DNA of 64,000 bases from Ichthyophis bannanicus (GCA_033557465.1 CM066032.1:1313878191-1313942190); one strand, 5' to 3'; counted from the first letter of the stretch, positions 9,141 through 18,881 are shown. The notes: generated from the letters alone by a model not told the origin. Made by a program: numbers and translations.

Positions 9141-11030
9141 CTATACCTCAAAGAGATTACGGAGGACTGCCTGTCCGAAAGCACTGTCCCTGCGGGACTC
9201 CCTCTCCAGGCAGTAATGGGCTGCAAAAGTCTGGCTTGAAGACCAAGTAGTGGCCCGGCAGATGTCTGCCAATGGAACAGAGCGGAGGTAAGCCACTGAC
9301 GTAGCCTTCGCCCTAACACGATGAGCCGTGACTCGACTTTCCAACGAGAGGCCGGCTGCCTCATAAGCCCAAGCGATACAGTCAGCAATCCAGATGGACA
9401 GAGTACGCTTGGAGACAGGGAGCCCCAACTTATTGGGGTCATAAGAGATGAAGAGCTGAACAGCTCTTCTGTGTTCCCGCGTACGGTCAAGGTAGAAGGT
9501 TAACGCCCTTCTACAGTCCAGTGTATGCAGGACCATTTCAGTTCGGCTGGAGTGTGGCCTGGGAAAGTAGGTCGGAAGTACCACCTCCTGGTTGATGTGA
9601 AAAGGGGAAACCACTTTGGGAAGAAACTTAGGGTGAGTCCGTAGGACTACCCTATTCTTGTAGAACCTAGTGTAAGGAGGATCAGATACTAGGGCCTGTA
9701 GCTCACTAACGCGTCTAGCAGAAGTGAGGGCTACCAAGAACAAGGTTTTCCAAGAAAGAAAACGAAGATGACAGGTAGCCATAGGTTCAAAAGACGGACA
9801 GGTAATCCGCTGTAAAACCACATTCAGATCCCAGTCAGGGGTTGGCGGGCGCAAAGGTGGTTTAAGGAGAAGGAGGCCTCTGAGAAAACGAGCCACTAGA
9901 GGGTGGCTGGAAAGAGGTCTGCCATCCACCGGCATGTGATGCGCAGAAAGAGCACTGAGGTGGACCCTGACCGAGTTGGACTTAAGTCCAAGATTGGAGA
10001 GGCAAAGCAAGTACTGCAAGACCACTAATGCTGAACAGGAGAAGGGATCTTGAGACTGCTGAGCACACCAGACGGAGAACCGACGCCACTTAAGAGCGTA
10101 GGACTTCCGGGTGGAGGGCCGCCTGGAGGCCAAGACGACCTCCTCCACATCTGGAGGCAGCCGGAGGGGAGCAAGGACTACCCTTTCAGCAGCCAGGCCA
10201 TCAGATGAAGGGACCGGAGGTTGGGGTGCAGGAGAGTCCCCTGATCCTGTGACAGGAGGTCGGGCTGAAACCCCAGAGGAAGAGGAGTGTCCACCGCCAG
10301 CTGCATCAGAAGCGGGAACCAAGGTTGTCTCGGCCACCGGGGAGCCACTAGGATCATCGAGGCTTTGTCTCTGAGAACTTTGAAGAGTGTCCGAGACACC
10401 AGCGGCATGGGAGGAAAGGCATACAAGAGGCCTGTGGACCATGGAATCAGAAAAGCATCCGCCGCTACTCTGAGAGGATGCGGTTGTCGAGAGCAGAATC
10501 TGGGAAGTTGCCGGTTCAGAGGACTGGCAAACAGATCCATGGTGGGGAGGCCCCACTTGAGAAAGATCCGGTGAACCACCACCGGATCCAACCTCCACTC
10601 GTGTGGCTGGAGGATCCTGCTTAGCTTGTCTGCCAGGTAATTTTCCTGACCTGGGAGATAGACAGCTTTGAGGATGATGCCGTGGTGGACGGCCCAAGAG
10701 CACAGTTTCTGTGCCTCCTGACAGAGAAGGAAGGAGCCTGTTCCACCTTGTTTGTTCACGTAGAACATTGCAACCTGATTGTCTGTCTGGACCAGCACAG
10801 ACTGGTGAGAAGTCAGGTGGGAGAAGGCTCTGAGAGCTAGGCGGATGGCTCTGAGCTCCACGAAGTTTATCTGCTGAGCAGACTCCCAAGGAGTCCAGAG
10901 GCCTTGAGTACATTTCCCTTGGCAATGAGCTCCCCAGCCCAGGAGAGAAGCATCGGTCGTCAGGACCTGAGAAGGCGGAGGAGGCTGAAAAGCCATTCCT
11001 AGCACGAGGTTTGGCAGATGAAGCCACCAT
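9141..11030 (-). CDS. Tyrosine recombinase (YR) of DIRS A
   Basis: This is the integrase of the element, expected to recombine a DNA circle into the genome through a 3'-phosphotyrosine link. The 629-codon frame is open. Its last about 350 residues, from near 10197, form the recombinase; the first about 277 overlap the RT gene in another frame and may not be translated. Catalytic signature: R440 in SARRVSEL (9711-9713), H570 and R573 in TAHRVRAKATS, and Y606 in TFAAHYCLER (9213-9215). A SAM-like N-terminal core-binding segment (ASRRPSTRKSYALKWRRF) precedes it. The gene is in the gag frame and -1 relative to RT. The true start is unclear; frameshifting, re-initiation or splicing are possible. 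All visible catalytic residues are kept, so it may be functional. Confidence 0.9.
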   Translation of the reverse strand: MVASSAKPRARNGFSASSAFSGPDDRCFSPGLGSSLPREMYSRPLDSLGVCSADKLRGAQSHPPSSQSLLPPDFSPVCAGPDRQSGCNVLREQTRWNRLLPSLSGGTETVLLGRPPRHHPQSCLSPRSGKLPGRQAKQDPPATRVEVGSGGGSPDLSQVGPPHHGSVCQSSEPATSQILLSTTASSQSSGGCFSDSMVHRPLVCLSSHAAGVSDTLQSSQRQSLDDPSGSPVAETTLVPASDAAGGGHSSSSGVSARPPVTGSGDSPAPQPPVPSSDGLAAERVVLAPLRLPPDVEEVVLASRRPSTRKSYALKWRRFSVWCAQQSQDPFSCSALVVLQYLLCLSNLGLKSNSVRVHLSALSAHHMPVDGRPLSSHPLVARFLRGLLLLKPPLRPPTPDWDLNVVLQRITCPSFEPMATCHLRFLSWKTLFLVALTSARRVSELQALVSDPPYTRFYKNRVVLRTHPKFLPKVVSPFHINQEVVLPTYFPRPHSSRTEMVLHTLDCRRALTFYLDRTREHRRAVQLFISYDPNKLGLPVSKRTLSIWIADCIAWAYEAAGLSLESRVTAHRVRAKATSVAYLRSVPLADICRATTWSSSQTFAAHYCLERESRRDSAFGQAVLRNLFEV

Positions 11031-12466
11031 TGTAGAGAAGAGACCAGCGGGTCAGAGATCTGTACGGAGTCCGCTAGGCTCCCAGTGGCAATATGCCATT
11101 GTGTGCGAAGGCACCATTGAGCAGGGCGCATGTTTAGGTGGGCATTGGGGATCACATGGACTGTGGAAGCCATATGGCCGAGCAGTCGCAGAAATTGCCT
11201 GGCAGAGACCAGGGAATTGCTGCGAAAGTGGCTGGCAAGATCCATGAACCTGTGTGCCCTGTCCAGAGGCAGAAAAGCTCGCGCCTGAAGCGTGTTCAAT
11301 CTTGCGCCGATGAACTCGAGATCCTGAGAGGGGAGCAAAGTGGACTTTGCGAAGTTTATGACAAAGCCCAAGTACTGGAGCAGAGCCACAGTGCGGTGCG
11401 TGGCGTGAATGGCCTCTTGGGAAGACTGTGCTCTGATGAGCCAGTCATCCAGGTATGGAAATACAAAGAGGCCTTGAAGTCTCAGATAAGCCGCCACCAC
11501 TGCTAGACATTTGGTGAACACCCTTGGTGCGGAGGATAGGCCAAAGGGTAGTACTCTGTACTGGTAATGATTGCCCCCCACAACAAACCTGAGATATTGT
11601 CTGTGGCTGGGGTGAATGAGGATGTGAGTGTAGGCATCCTTTAGATCTAAGGAGCATAGCCAGTCTCCCTGCTGGAGGTAGGGCAGCAGGATTCCAAGGG
11701 TAAGCATCTTGAACTTTTCCTTTGCGAGGAACTTGTTGAGGTTGCGCAAGTCCAGGATGGGTCTGAGGCCTCCTGTTCGTTTTGGTATCAGAAAGTACCT
11801 GGAGTAAAACCCTTGACCCCTCAGGTGGTGGAGCACCGGTTCCACAGCCTGTTCCTGAAGAAGACTTGCTAACTCCTGAAGGAGTAAGTCCCTGTGCAGA
11901 GGGAGTCGAAGAGGCTCCCCTGGGAAATAGGAGGGAGGTACCTGGTGAAAGTGAAGAAGATAGCCCTTTTGAACTATGTGAAGCACCCAGGTATCTGTGG
12001 TGATGTTGGCCCACCTGTGGGCAAAGTGGACCAGCCGGCCTCCTGTGCTGAGAGAAACCAGCTGAGGGGGAGAGGCTATGCTGATGAAGTCAAAAACCCC
12101 CACCCTGCTGAGCAGGGGCCGGTGGTGCAGGCTTGGGGGCTTGCTGCCTACGGGACCCATTACCCCGTCCCATGGCCTGCTTACCCTGTGGGGGAGCTGC
12201 TGAGGCCTGATAATGAGGGTAGTGTTGATAGGCAGCCACCTTCCTCGGGTAAAAGGGCTTTTTCCCCGAGCCCTTCTTCTTCTGAGAAGGGGCAGAGGTC
12301 TTCCTTGAGAGACGAGTCCTGGTGAGAGTCTCGGTCTCGATCTGTGCAGCCTTCTCATCCATGGGCTTGCCAAAGAGGTTTTCACCTCTGCTGGGGACAT
12401 CGACCAACTTGTCCTGCACCCATGGCTCGAGGTCGGATGTCTGAAGCCAAGCCTGGCGGCGGCCAC
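10178..12466 (-). CDS. Reverse transcriptase - RNase H - Dam-like protein of DIRS A
   Basis: This copies element RNA into DNA and removes the RNA. The open frame is 762 codons. Its first about 125 overlap gag and are probably not part of the mature protein. RT spans about 200-440, with motif A D274 (CSLDLKDAYTHI) and the YLDD box at 338-341 in FPYLDDWLI. RNase H spans about 500-620, with D505 (LTTDAS), E537 (NFVELRA), D562 (QTDNQVAMF) and D613 (LADKLSR). The C-terminal about 620-762 has DLFASPLNRQLPRF and YAFPP, resembling the phage Dam-type methyltransferase domain known in many DIRS elements. The frame is +1 relative to gag. All catalytic acids are present. Confidence 0.9.
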   Translation of the reverse strand: MAAARLGFRHPTSSHGCRTSWSMSPAEVKTSLASPWMRRLHRSRPRLSPGLVSQGRPLPLLRRRRARGKSPFTRGRWLPINTTLIIRPQQLPHRVSRPWDGVMGPVGSKPPSLHHRPLLSRVGVFDFISIASPPQLVSLSTGGRLVHFAHRWANITTDTWVLHIVQKGYLLHFHQVPPSYFPGEPLRLPLHRDLLLQELASLLQEQAVEPVLHHLRGQGFYSRYFLIPKRTGGLRPILDLRNLNKFLAKEKFKMLTLGILLPYLQQGDWLCSLDLKDAYTHILIHPSHRQYLRFVVGGNHYQYRVLPFGLSSAPRVFTKCLAVVAAYLRLQGLFVFPYLDDWLIRAQSSQEAIHATHRTVALLQYLGFVINFAKSTLLPSQDLEFIGARLNTLQARAFLPLDRAHRFMDLASHFRSNSLVSARQFLRLLGHMASTVHVIPNAHLNMRPAQWCLRTQWHIATGSLADSVQISDPLVSSLQWWLHLPNLVLGMAFQPPPPSQVLTTDASLLGWGAHCQGKCTQGLWTPWESAQQINFVELRAIRLALRAFSHLTSHQSVLVQTDNQVAMFYVNKQGGTGSFLLCQEAQKLCSWAVHHGIILKAVYLPGQENYLADKLSRILQPHEWRLDPVVVHRIFLKWGLPTMDLFASPLNRQLPRFCSRQPHPLRVAADAFLIPWSTGLLYAFPPMPLVSRTLFKVLRDKASMILVAPRWPRQPWFPLLMQLAVDTPLPLGFQPDLLSQDQGTLLHPNLRSLHLMAWLLKG

Positions 12467-14014
12467 CGATGCCGGCTGCGGCTACTCGAGCCGATGCCTC
12501 AAAACCATCGTAGGCTGCTCGAGAGATAAACTTTGAGCACTCCCGAATACCAGTTGACAAGGTTTGGAACCTCTGCAAAGGTTCGTCGGAGAGACCAGCA
12601 GAGAACCCGGCTATTTCTTTAGCCAGGTCTCGGAGATACATGCCCATGTAGAGCTGGTAGGTCTGGACTCGACAAGCAAGCATAGAGCCCTGGAAACACT
12701 TCCTACCGAGGGCATCCAGGCTTCGAGCCTCCCGACTGGGAGGCACCGAGGAGTGCATTTTTTGACTCTTAAGTCTATGCATGGCCGATTCCACCACCAT
12801 GGAATGGTGCGATAGTTGTGCCTTTTGGAACCCGGGGCTCTTGCGGACTCAATAAATGGAATCGACCCGCTTGCTTAACACCGGTGATGACGCCGGGCTC
12901 TCCCACATGCGGAAGAGAAGTCGTTCCAGCATCGGAGGAACCGGTACAATAAAGGCCTCCTTCGGGGAGAGTCATATTGGAGGGCATCGAGTTCTTCGAT
13001 TCGAGGCTCCTCCTCGGGATCCGCGGGGAAGGCCAAGGCCTTGGCCATATCCCACACGAAGTCCGAGAACCTGGTATCCTCTGGGGGGGACCGCCTCCGA
13101 GGTTCGGACTCGGGGGAGTCCGATGGGACACACCGAGTCCGAAAAGAACCAGGTGACTCTTCGTCCTCAGATTCCCAGACTGACTCCTCGGAGGTGGAGT
13201 CGAGTGGCTCCGGTCGGGCGGGCATCGATGCCGTCCGCCCCGACGCCGAGGGAGTCAGCGTCGACGACCTCGGTCCTGAACGGGAGGCCGAAGGAGACCG
13301 CGACCGAGGATCGACTCGAGCCCTCATGGACTCGAGGATCAGCTCGGTCTCCGGGGTCGACTTGGACGTCGATGTCCCGGTGGTCAGGGCAGAAGCACCG
13401 GCGAGGCCAGTGATCAATGCCCGCTGCTGGTCCATGAAGCCAGCGAAACTGCTCTCCAAGGCCGTCAACCTGAGTCCGAGCTCAGGAGACCCAGCAGCCC
13501 CCGACTCGGGCCCCGACGGCGTCGGGCCCGACGTCAGGTCCTTCGGAGGCGAGTCCACGAGGACAACAGTACTCACGTGAGCGGGCGAGTCCATCTCGAG
13601 ACGAGGATGTTCAGAAGGCCTCTCCATCTCCGAGGACCCGGGACGGGAATCGGGGCTATGCGACCTGGCCCTCGAGGAACCAGGAGCGTCCACCGACCCC
13701 GCCCTCGCGGGTTTCTTCTTCCGATGATGTTCCCGGGTAGGAGACCCCCGTTCAGAGGAACTGCGACAATGCTCAGGACCACAGTCCCGAGACGTCGAAG
13801 CCTCTGACGAGGTCCGAGCCCGGCCGGAGTCAGAGAAGATACGTTCCCGCTGATGCTGCCGACTCCTCAACGCTTTTGAGGACATTTTGCCACACGGACC
13901 ACAGATCATCGGGTCATGATCGGGTCCGAGGCAGCGGAGGCAGTAGTCGTGTGTGTCGGTAAGAGACATGAGTTTCTTACACCGATCACACTTCTTAAAC
14001 CCGCTGGCAGCCAT
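12090..14014 (-). pseudogene. gag-like gene of DIRS A (frameshift and stop)
   Basis: The presumed RNA-binding structural protein starts at ATG 14014 with MAASGFKKC. Residues 9-48 hold the cluster CX2CX9HX2CX2CX4HX4CX2C, predicted to bind two zinc ions. A Ser/Arg/Pro-rich charged region follows, and then a conserved helical-looking segment with YQLYMGMYLRDLAK. A single-base loss near 12966-12972 shifts the frame, compared with copy I. TGA at 12849-12851 replaces the CGA Arg of copy E (SIYRVRKS), a CpG-type change. The remainder, 12800-12090, is open to the normal end in QQGGGF. No RNA-binding assay or annotated homologue is at hand; gag is inferred from position. Confidence 0.8.
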
Positions 14015-14250
14015 CGGGGGAAAAAGGGCCCCTGCGAGGTCAAAAGACCGGGCTGCCAGTGAAAAAGAAAAAAGGCGCGAAATCTGTCACGAAGGACAAA
14101 AAACCGAAAAATAAAGAACGGACTCGCAACCGGCGTCGCGAGTCCGGGCGGGAAAAGAACCGGCATCGAAACCGAGAAAAAACAAAGAAAATCAACTTTT
14201 CTGTGGGGAATTACAAACAACGTCTGTAGGGCTCCGCGGAAAAAAGAAGA

Positions 14251-14410
14251 CTGAGCAAGATGGCACCCTTGGGCGGGAAGAGGACCGCGCATGCGCGCTG
14301 CAATTCCCAAAGGCTTTCTTTGAAAGCTGGGGAAAATTGCTCCGCGAGGGCTCCGTCGGCGCCGACGTCACCCATATGTGAGGACTGACTTCCTGCTTGG
14401 TCCTGGAGAA
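14251..14410 (-). repeat. DIRS A high-coordinate terminal repeat
   Basis: This is the inverted partner of 8662-8820, with a few differences such as TCGGCGCC for TCGGTGCC. It lies 5' of gag and ends TCCTGGAGAA, followed by repeat X. It contains the promoter-like motif block described separately. Confidence 0.9.
14256..14296 (-). promoter_or_regulatory. Candidate DIRS promoter motifs (NRF-1, GC box/E2F, YY1-like)
   Basis: Read toward gag, these are GCGCATGCGC (14287-14296, a perfect NRF-1 palindrome), then TTCCCGCCC (14271-14279, GC-box and E2F-like), then GCCATCTTG (14256-14264, YY1-like), about 245 bases before the gag ATG. This order is common in TATA-less vertebrate promoters. The motifs are seen; promoter function is inferred. 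Confidence 0.5.
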
Positions 14411-14505
14411 GATCCTAGAACATTCATACACACATTTGAAAAGCTGAACAAGTCAAATTACTACAGTACAATATAGATCCCTATGTACAAACTCCATGTT
14501 AACAA
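14411..14505 (+). repeat. Repeat X copy 3, right part (between DIRS A and B)
   Basis: The reverse complement matches 6249-6335, including GTTAACATGGAGTTTGTAC. It is bounded by copy A on one side and the AAAGCATAGTTAC start of copy B on the other, so two DIRS insertions lie 95 bp apart in one repeat. Confidence 0.65.
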
Positions 14506-15757
14506 AAAGCATAGTTACTCACCTGTAACAGATGTTCTCCGGGGACAGCAGGAATCAGTCCTCACAGATGGGTGATGTTGGCACCGACAGAGCTCGCATG
14601 GAGCATTTCCCCGGCTTTCAAAGAAAGCCTTTGGGCTTGCATCACGCATGCGTGGTCCCCTTCCCACCCAAGGGTGCCATCTTACTCAGTCAGGTGCCAT
14701 AGCTAGAGCCCTATCAAGAAGGTGTCAAAAATGGACAGCAACTCCAAGGGGAGGAGGGAGGATTGTGAAGACTGATTCCTGCTGTCCCTGGAGAACACCT
14801 GCTACAGTAACTATGCTTTCTCCAGAAACAAGCAGGAAGTCAGTCCTCACATATGGGACTCCCTAGCTACAGGCTACCGAGGACCTGTAGGAAAAATCAC
14901 AGCAAAGCCGTGAGCAGTCGTCAGTGAAAAAGAAGGCAGCCTGAGGAACCCGAGTCCCTGGGTGGCCACGCTCCCGGTAGCCACAACAAGAAGGATCAGA
15001 GGGCAGGAGTTGCTTAAACCCCGAACAGGTTACAGAGTATGGCCTGGCTGAAGGTGCTGTCCCGATGGGACTCCCTCTCCAGACAGCAATGCACCACAAA
15101 GGTGTGAGCAGAGGACCAGGTGGCAGCCCGGTAGATGTCTGCTAGCGGCACTGTGCACAGGCTAGCGACCGACATTGTCCGAGCGATGACAATGTGCGCC
15201 GTCACTCGGCGATCCAGGGAAAGCCCAGCCTGTGCCTTGGCAAAGGCGATACAGTCTGCCACCCAGATGGACAAGGTTTGCTTGGTGACCGCCAGCCCCA
15301 GGTGGCTGGAGTCATAGAAGAAGAAGATCTACCCAGATCTGCAGTGGTCCCAAGTCCACTGCAGGTAGAAGGAGAGAGCCCTCTTGCAGTCCAGCATGTG
15401 GAGAACCGCTGATGCCCAGTCAGCATGGGATTTTGGGAAGAAGATGGGCAGCACTATCTCTTGGTTGAGATGGAAATCCAAGAGAACCTTCAGGAGGAAC
15501 TTGGGGTGAGTACACAGGACCACCCTGTTCTTGTAGAACCTCATGTACAAGGCCTCAGCCATCAGCGCTGGAGTTTGCTGACTCTCCAGGCAGAGGTGAG
15601 AGCCATCAGGAAGGCCACCTTCCACGTCAGGTGAGTTGCATGAGGACCGCATTGAGGTCCCATTCTGCAGACAGAGGGCGGGTGGGCCTGGAAAGGAGCA
15701 AGCCCTGCATGACGTGGGAGACCAGTGGTTGCCCCGAGAGTGGTTTCCCCTTGATGG
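14506..15757 (-). mobile_element. DIRS copy B, low-coordinate fragment
   Basis: The terminal repeat begins AAAGCATAGTTACTCACC at 14506. The internal complementary region is at about 14764-14862 and encodes the junction GGAGAAAGCATAGTTACT. A recombinase 3' part follows. Homology stops at about 15757, where the internal complementary region of copy C begins abruptly. RT, gag and the other terminus are missing. Confidence 0.8.
15014..15757 (-). pseudogene. Tyrosine recombinase fragment of DIRS B
   Basis: This has the C-terminal part of the recombinase. SIWVADCIAFAKAQAG, RVTAHIVIARTMSVAS and a terminal VVHCCLERESHRDSTF are visible. The HXXR motif reads HIVI, so the second catalytic Arg is lost. 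The usual HYC reads HCC, so the nucleophile Tyr is lost. Box I reads SAWRVSKL. Several frameshifts occur. It is inactive. Confidence 0.75.
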
Positions 15758-16009
15758 GAAAGTTGTGAGGACTTATTCCTGCTGTCCACAGAAAACACCT
15801 GCTACAGATGAGTAGCTAAGCTTTCTCTGTGGACAAGCAGGAAGTAAGTCCTCATGTATGGGACTTCCAAGTTACAGGCTACCGAAAGACTGAGGAGTCT
15901 AAAGCCCAACAGGGGAAATAAAAACTGGAGAACAGGAACCACAGCAAGGAAATCCCTCTAAGAACTCCACTGTTTCAGCATCCTCAGCATACAGCAGCAC
16001 CAAGGTCAG

Positions 16010-17110
16010 TCAACAGTTGCAGGTAGAGTGGATGGGCAGAAGGACCGATGGGCAGGAGTTGGACCTAATACCTGAAAATGTGCTGGAGCACTGCCTTGCT
16101 GAAATTGTTGTCCTGTTGGGAATCCCCATCCAAATAGTAGTGGGCTGTGAATGTGTTGACTGAAGACCACATTGCAGCCTTGCAGATTTCTTTTGTGGAT
16201 GCCGAGTGCAGGTTAGTAACAGAGGTAGCCATGGTCTGAATATTATGAGCCATGACATGACTCTCCAGGTTCAAGTCGGCCTGGGAATAAGTCAAGGCAA
16301 TGCAGTCTGCCAGTCACAAGGATAGTATAAACTTAGAAACAGCCTTCCCCAGCCTGTTAGGGACAAAGGAGAGTTACAGCTGGGTGGACCGCTGGTGGGC
16401 CTTGGTATGCTCGATGTAGAAGGCCAAGGCATGCTTACAGTCCAGTGTGTGCAATGCTGCCTCCCCCAGGTTGGCATGCAACCTCGGAAAGAAAGATGGC
16501 AGGATAATCATTTTGGTCGAGATGGAACTCGGAGATCACCTTTGGCAGAAATCATGGTGCATCCACAGGACCACCCAATTCTGGTGGAATCTGGTGTAAG
16601 GTAGCTGCACCATCAGAGCATGGAGTTCATTGCCATGGCATACCGACATGACCACCACCAAGAAGAGGACCTTCCAGGTCAAGTACTTAAGAGCATTGAG
16701 TGGCTCAAAGAGAGCTCCAATGAGCTGTGAAAGGACCATGTTGAGATCCAAGCTGCCGTAGGGGTTTGATGGGAGGCTTTGAGAGAAGCAAGCCCCACAT
16801 GAAGTGAGTCACAAAAGGGTGAGCTAAGATGGGCCTGCCCCCCCGAGCTGTGATGGTAGGTGCCAATCCTGCTGAGGTGAACCCAGACAAAGTTGGATTT
16901 CAGGCCAGAGTTCAAAAGGTGCAGGAGGTATTTCAGCAACCGATCCACCACGCAGAAGGGATCCAGCACCCTTCCCATGCACCAAGTGGTGAATCTCCAC
17001 CACTTGAACACATAAGCCTGATGCATCAAGTCCTTGCGCAATGCCAGGAGAATATCCACAACCTTGTCGGGTAGATTGAGCTCAGAGAAGACTACCTTCT
17101 CAACATCCAG
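16010..17110 (-). pseudogene. Tyrosine recombinase of DIRS C (decayed)
   Basis: Recognisable stretches are ESHVMAHNIQTMATSVTNL (the HXXR region with Arg lost), FTAHYYLDGDS with the Tyr kept, and the core-binding part LALRKDLMHQAYVFKW. Box I reads VVVMSVCHGNEL, so the first catalytic Arg is gone. It is broken into at least four frames. Confidence 0.7.
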
Positions 17111-18881
17111 GCAGTGAGGGCCAAAGAGTGGATGCTGGGGTGCAGCAGGGTATCCTCGTTCTGGAAGATGAGAACTGGGGCAGAGCCGAGATGGAGAGGC
17201 TCCCTCCGAGAAAGCTGAAGCAACAGGGGGAACCATAGCTGCTGGGGCCAGTATGGGGCATAGAGGATCATGTTGCCCTTGTTGGCCTGAAGTTTCAGCA
17301 GAGTTTTTGCTTTGAGTGGGATCAGATGGAAGGCGTAGAGCAGAGCACCACTTGGTAGAGGAGAAAGACATCCATGGCCGGATGACCTCCTGGAGCAGAA
17401 CTGGCCCACCTGGGTGTTCTGTGATGTGGCAAAGAGATCTGTGGAGGGGCCTACACGTGCAGCTGGAGGACACCGATCTACTAGGCCATTAAGCTCGCTG
17501 GGCAGGTAGGTCATCCTGAGCTCCATTACGTGGTCCAGGGCAAACCACCAAAATCAGACCACTTCCCAAGAGGAGATACAAGCCAGTGCCTCCTGTTTGT
17601 TCACACAGAACATCGCCACCTGGTTGTCCATCTGGATCAGGACCACCTGATTTGCCAAGTGCGTCTGGAAGACACAGAGGGCATTCACTATGGCCTTCAA
17701 CTCGAGGAAGTTGATCTGTGCAGGCTGTTCTCAGACCAAAGGCCCTGCGTCTGCAGAATATCCAGATGAACCCCCCCCCCCCACCTGAGTTTGAACATGT
17801 CGTTTGTCAGGTCCTGTGGTGGGGAGGGGCTATGCTTGGAAGAGGAGGCCCCAAAGCAGGTTCAGTGGTTCCAACCACCAGCCGAGGGACTGCACCAGGG
17901 GAGTGTCTCAGAGGCGGCCTGTGGCCTGCTTCCATTGCGTGCATATGATCCATTGCATTTGCTGCATGGAGAGGCGGCCCAAGGAGGTGCACTGTGGAGA
18001 CCATGTGGCTGAGCACTTTCAGCATCTCCGAGCCGTGGTGTGGTGCCAATGCTGCACATTGTCAACTACGTCCGTCAGCTGCTGCATGCAAATGGCAGGG
18101 CTCAAGTAGTATCAAGGAGGACTCTGATGAACTCCATCCACTGTGTGGGCTGGAGGTGAAACTTGGGGCAGTTGATGACGAACCCGAGTCACTCAAAAAC
18201 CTGGTGAGGTGAGTGGACTTCCAGACAGTGTCCGGAGTGGGACCTTTGATAAGCCAATCATCCAGATAGGAGAAGATAAAGACTGCCATGGTTCGGAGCT
18301 GGTGCTACTACCGCAAGGCACTTGGTGAAGACTTGAGGTGCTGAAGTGAGCCCAAAGGGGAGAACCCGGTACTGGTAGTGCTGGTCTCACAACATAAACC
18401 TGAGGTATTTTTTGTGACTTGGGTGGATCGGGTTGTGTATGTGCACATTCTTGAGATCCCAGGAGCATAGCCAGTCAGCCTTCAGAAGGTAAGGGAGCAG
18501 CATCCCCAGGGAGGCCATCTTGAACCGCTCCCCCACAAGAAACCGGTTGAGGTTCTGAAGATCCAGAATGGGTCGGAATCCTCCTGTCTTTTTGGGGACC
18601 ACGAAGTACCTGGAGTAAAAACACCCCTTTTTGACCTGGGCTGGCGGGACCAGCTCGATAGCGAGGTTGATCAGAGTGGAGACCTTTTCCTGCAACAGGT
18701 TTCGGTGCGGTGGGTCCACGGGGGACTCCCCTTGGATGAAGGGAGGTGGCAACTGGGCAAAGTGCAGCTGGTAGCCTTGCTGGATGAGCTGCAGCACCCA
18801 AGCATCAGGGATGATAAGCGGCCACCTATGGGCAAAATGGACGAGCCGCTCCCCTACCTGAGGGGGAATTTTGGCAGGCAT
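17092..18881 (-). pseudogene. RT/RNase H/Dam-like gene of DIRS C (decayed)
   Basis: At 18062-18289 the polymerase box survives as FSYLDDWLIKG. At 18387-18881 the RT N-terminus (VGERLVHFAHRW, YSRYFVVPKKTGGFRPI) is open. The RNase H region is about 17,530-17,760 and the Dam-like tail 17,092-17,526 (STDLFATSQNTQV, LLYAFHLIPL). A C12 run at 17771-17782 interrupts the RNase H start. Not functional. Confidence 0.75.

Larger units (their letters stand above)
8635..14410 (-). mobile_element. DIRS retrotransposon copy A, near complete
   Basis: This is a 5.8-kb tyrosine-recombinase retrotransposon with both terminal repeats, an internal complementary region, gag, RT/RNase H/Dam-like and YR genes. RT and YR are open; gag carries a frameshift and a stop. 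It sits in repeat X, whose copy 1 gives an approximate uninterrupted site. High CpG content and open frames suggest a fairly recent insertion. Protein-coding parts are listed separately. Confidence 0.95.

Noticed and set aside
12775..13131. Alternative gag start near 13,131 in A
   Set aside because: It is a shadow reading after the frameshift; the aligned start at 14014 is shared with E and I.
13041..13580. Long + strand frames opposite DIRS gag, also 35205-36014
   Set aside because: They are antisense shadows in GC-rich coding DNA and show no independent motif.
8635..14410. LTR retrotransposon or endogenous retrovirus
   Set aside because: Terminal repeats are inverted, there is no aspartic protease or DDE integrase, and a tyrosine recombinase is present.
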